From assembly GCA_964481235.1 (NCBI GenBank), contig CAYZYH010000020.1:1-12398 (forward strand): DNA of 12,398 nucleotides, given 5' to 3'. Position numbers and translations under genes: made by a program. The stretch comes from JAUPVL01 sp964481235. Lineage in GTDB: Bacteria; Patescibacteriota; Saccharimonadia; CAILAD01; BJGX01. Position 1 is the stretch's first letter; every line of letters begins with the position of its first letter. The notes below the pieces were generated by a model. It made no database searches, was not told where the DNA came from, and worked only from the letters and a program-made list of their open reading frames with translations. Below, one piece after another: positions 11,752-12,398 of this stretch.

Positions 11752-12398
11752 GTGACCACAATTGAAAACCCAGTAGATATTGACCTGGGTCTCAAGGTAG
11801 ATGTTGACCCTGAAGGCAGAACAGATTCTGCTACAATGTTGCGTTGGTGTGTTACATCAGAACTGATTGAACTGCTAAAAGCCCAAAATGTAACCAACCC
11901 GTACGTGCTTGTTGTTATTGGCAGAATTAGTGACTATGGGCATTATGTAGAAATGAGCTATGAGCAACGCTTATTGGTGCCATTGCAGCAAGAAGCCGAA
12001 TTTGTTGAGTTTGTATGCCGAGGTACCAACACCGTAATGGCCACCATTGTGCATGGCGATACGCCAGAGCAAATTGCTCTTATGCATCGTCAGTTACTCG
12101 ATAAGCCACGTAAAAACGGCTATTACGAAAATGGTGTGTTTGAGTACGATACAACCTTAAGGTTTCGCGACCTAGATGGAACATACCAGATCGCTACCAT
12201 TGGTGTAGAAACCAGGCTAGACGTAGTGGTGCCAGACGAGATGTTTGCCAAGGAGCCTTCTAAGGCACTCGTAAATATGCTAAGACTGTTTGGTATGGGT
12301 AGTAAGGGACCCAATGATTGTGGTCGACGTAAGCGTTGGGGATTGTGGATTTTGTCGCCCCTCGCTATCTTGTTTCATACCCTGGTAAAGGTTGTGGC
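11752..12398 (+). CDS. Unrecognised protein, 3' end cut by the window edge
   Basis: The reading frame from GTG 11752 stays open to the end of the window (215 complete codons). It begins MTTIENPVDIDLGLKVDVD. The ATG at 11750 overlaps this GTG but is followed directly by TGA, so GTG is the start, 5 nt after AAGGAG. The first 190 residues are soluble and look like mixed alpha/beta sequence (YVLVVIGRISDYGHYVEMS; EAEFVEFVCRGTNTVMATIV, continuous at 81-100), with no motif I can name. From about residue 197 the sequence becomes hydrophobic (WGLWILSPLAILFHTLVKVV), after a basic stretch GRRKRW. A membrane segment therefore probably begins here, with the N-terminal domain in the cytoplasm. A strong promoter and ribosome binding site support a real, expressed gene. 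Its full length is unknown. Confidence 0.8.
   Translation, partial: MTTIENPVDIDLGLKVDVDPEGRTDSATMLRWCVTSELIELLKAQNVTNPYVLVVIGRISDYGHYVEMSYEQRLLVPLQQEAEFVEFVCRGTNTVMATIVHGDTPEQIALMHRQLLDKPRKNGYYENGVFEYDTTLRFRDLDGTYQIATIGVETRLDVVVPDEMFAKEPSKALVNMLRLFGMGSKGPNDCGRRKRWGLWILSPLAILFHTLVKVV

Noticed and set aside
1..12398. CRISPR arrays, insertion sequences, tRNA genes, rRNA genes
   Set aside because: I saw no regularly spaced repeats, transposase genes with terminal repeats, tRNA cloverleaf signatures or rRNA segments.

Overview
The window looks like a chromosomal segment of a Candidate Phyla Radiation (Patescibacteria) bacterium, most plausibly a Saccharibacteria (TM7) relative. This is inferred from gene content and style, not from a marker gene. 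The signs are short, often orphan genes, AT-rich membrane-protein genes with canonical sigma70-type promoters (many with an extended -10), simple AAGGAG ribosome binding sites, a lone glutamate 5-kinase, a stand-alone alarmone hydrolase, DUF308 and DUF7144 membrane proteins, and a secreted-looking family that I associate with CPR genomes. Base composition is a mosaic: about 1-1000 is very GC-rich, 3000-6190 is moderately GC-rich, and the rest is AT-rich.

Layout: (1) 1-1131, minus strand, holds a GC-rich gene for a CPR-type protein whose C-terminus resembles a lectin-like, possibly retroelement-diversified fold. It has its own promoter, a long leader hairpin and a terminator region. (2) 1290-1950, plus strand, holds two tiny membrane-protein genes (61 and 53 aa), each with its own extended -10 promoter. 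(3) 1966-2790, minus strand, holds a glutamate 5-kinase gene that appears to be transcribed leaderless. (4) 2815-6192, plus strand, is a three-gene operon. It encodes a PPDK-like protein that keeps the ATP-grasp and phosphohistidine domains but replaces the PEP/pyruvate barrel with an unrecognised domain, then a Cys-based tyrosine/dual-specificity-like phosphatase, then a small basic protein. Its leader folds into a large hairpin that reaches the ribosome binding site. (5) 6253-6902, plus strand, is a promoter-to-terminator transcription unit of about 615 nt with no credible ORF and many stable helices, which I read as a large structured non-coding RNA. (6) 6909-10918, minus strand, is a run of five membrane-protein genes (two DUF308/HdeD-like paralogues, an unrecognised four-TM protein, an AI-2E-family permease and a DUF7144 protein) split into several transcription units. 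(7) 10960-11663, plus strand, holds a hydrolase-only HD protein of the RelA/SpoT/MESH1 type. (8) 11676 to the end, plus strand, holds the start of an unrecognised gene cut by the window edge.

The two most unusual items are the PPDK-like/phosphatase/small-protein operon, which looks like a phosphoryl-transfer module with an unknown acceptor, and the adjacent large RNA. Both are supported by sequence features, but their functions are inferred.
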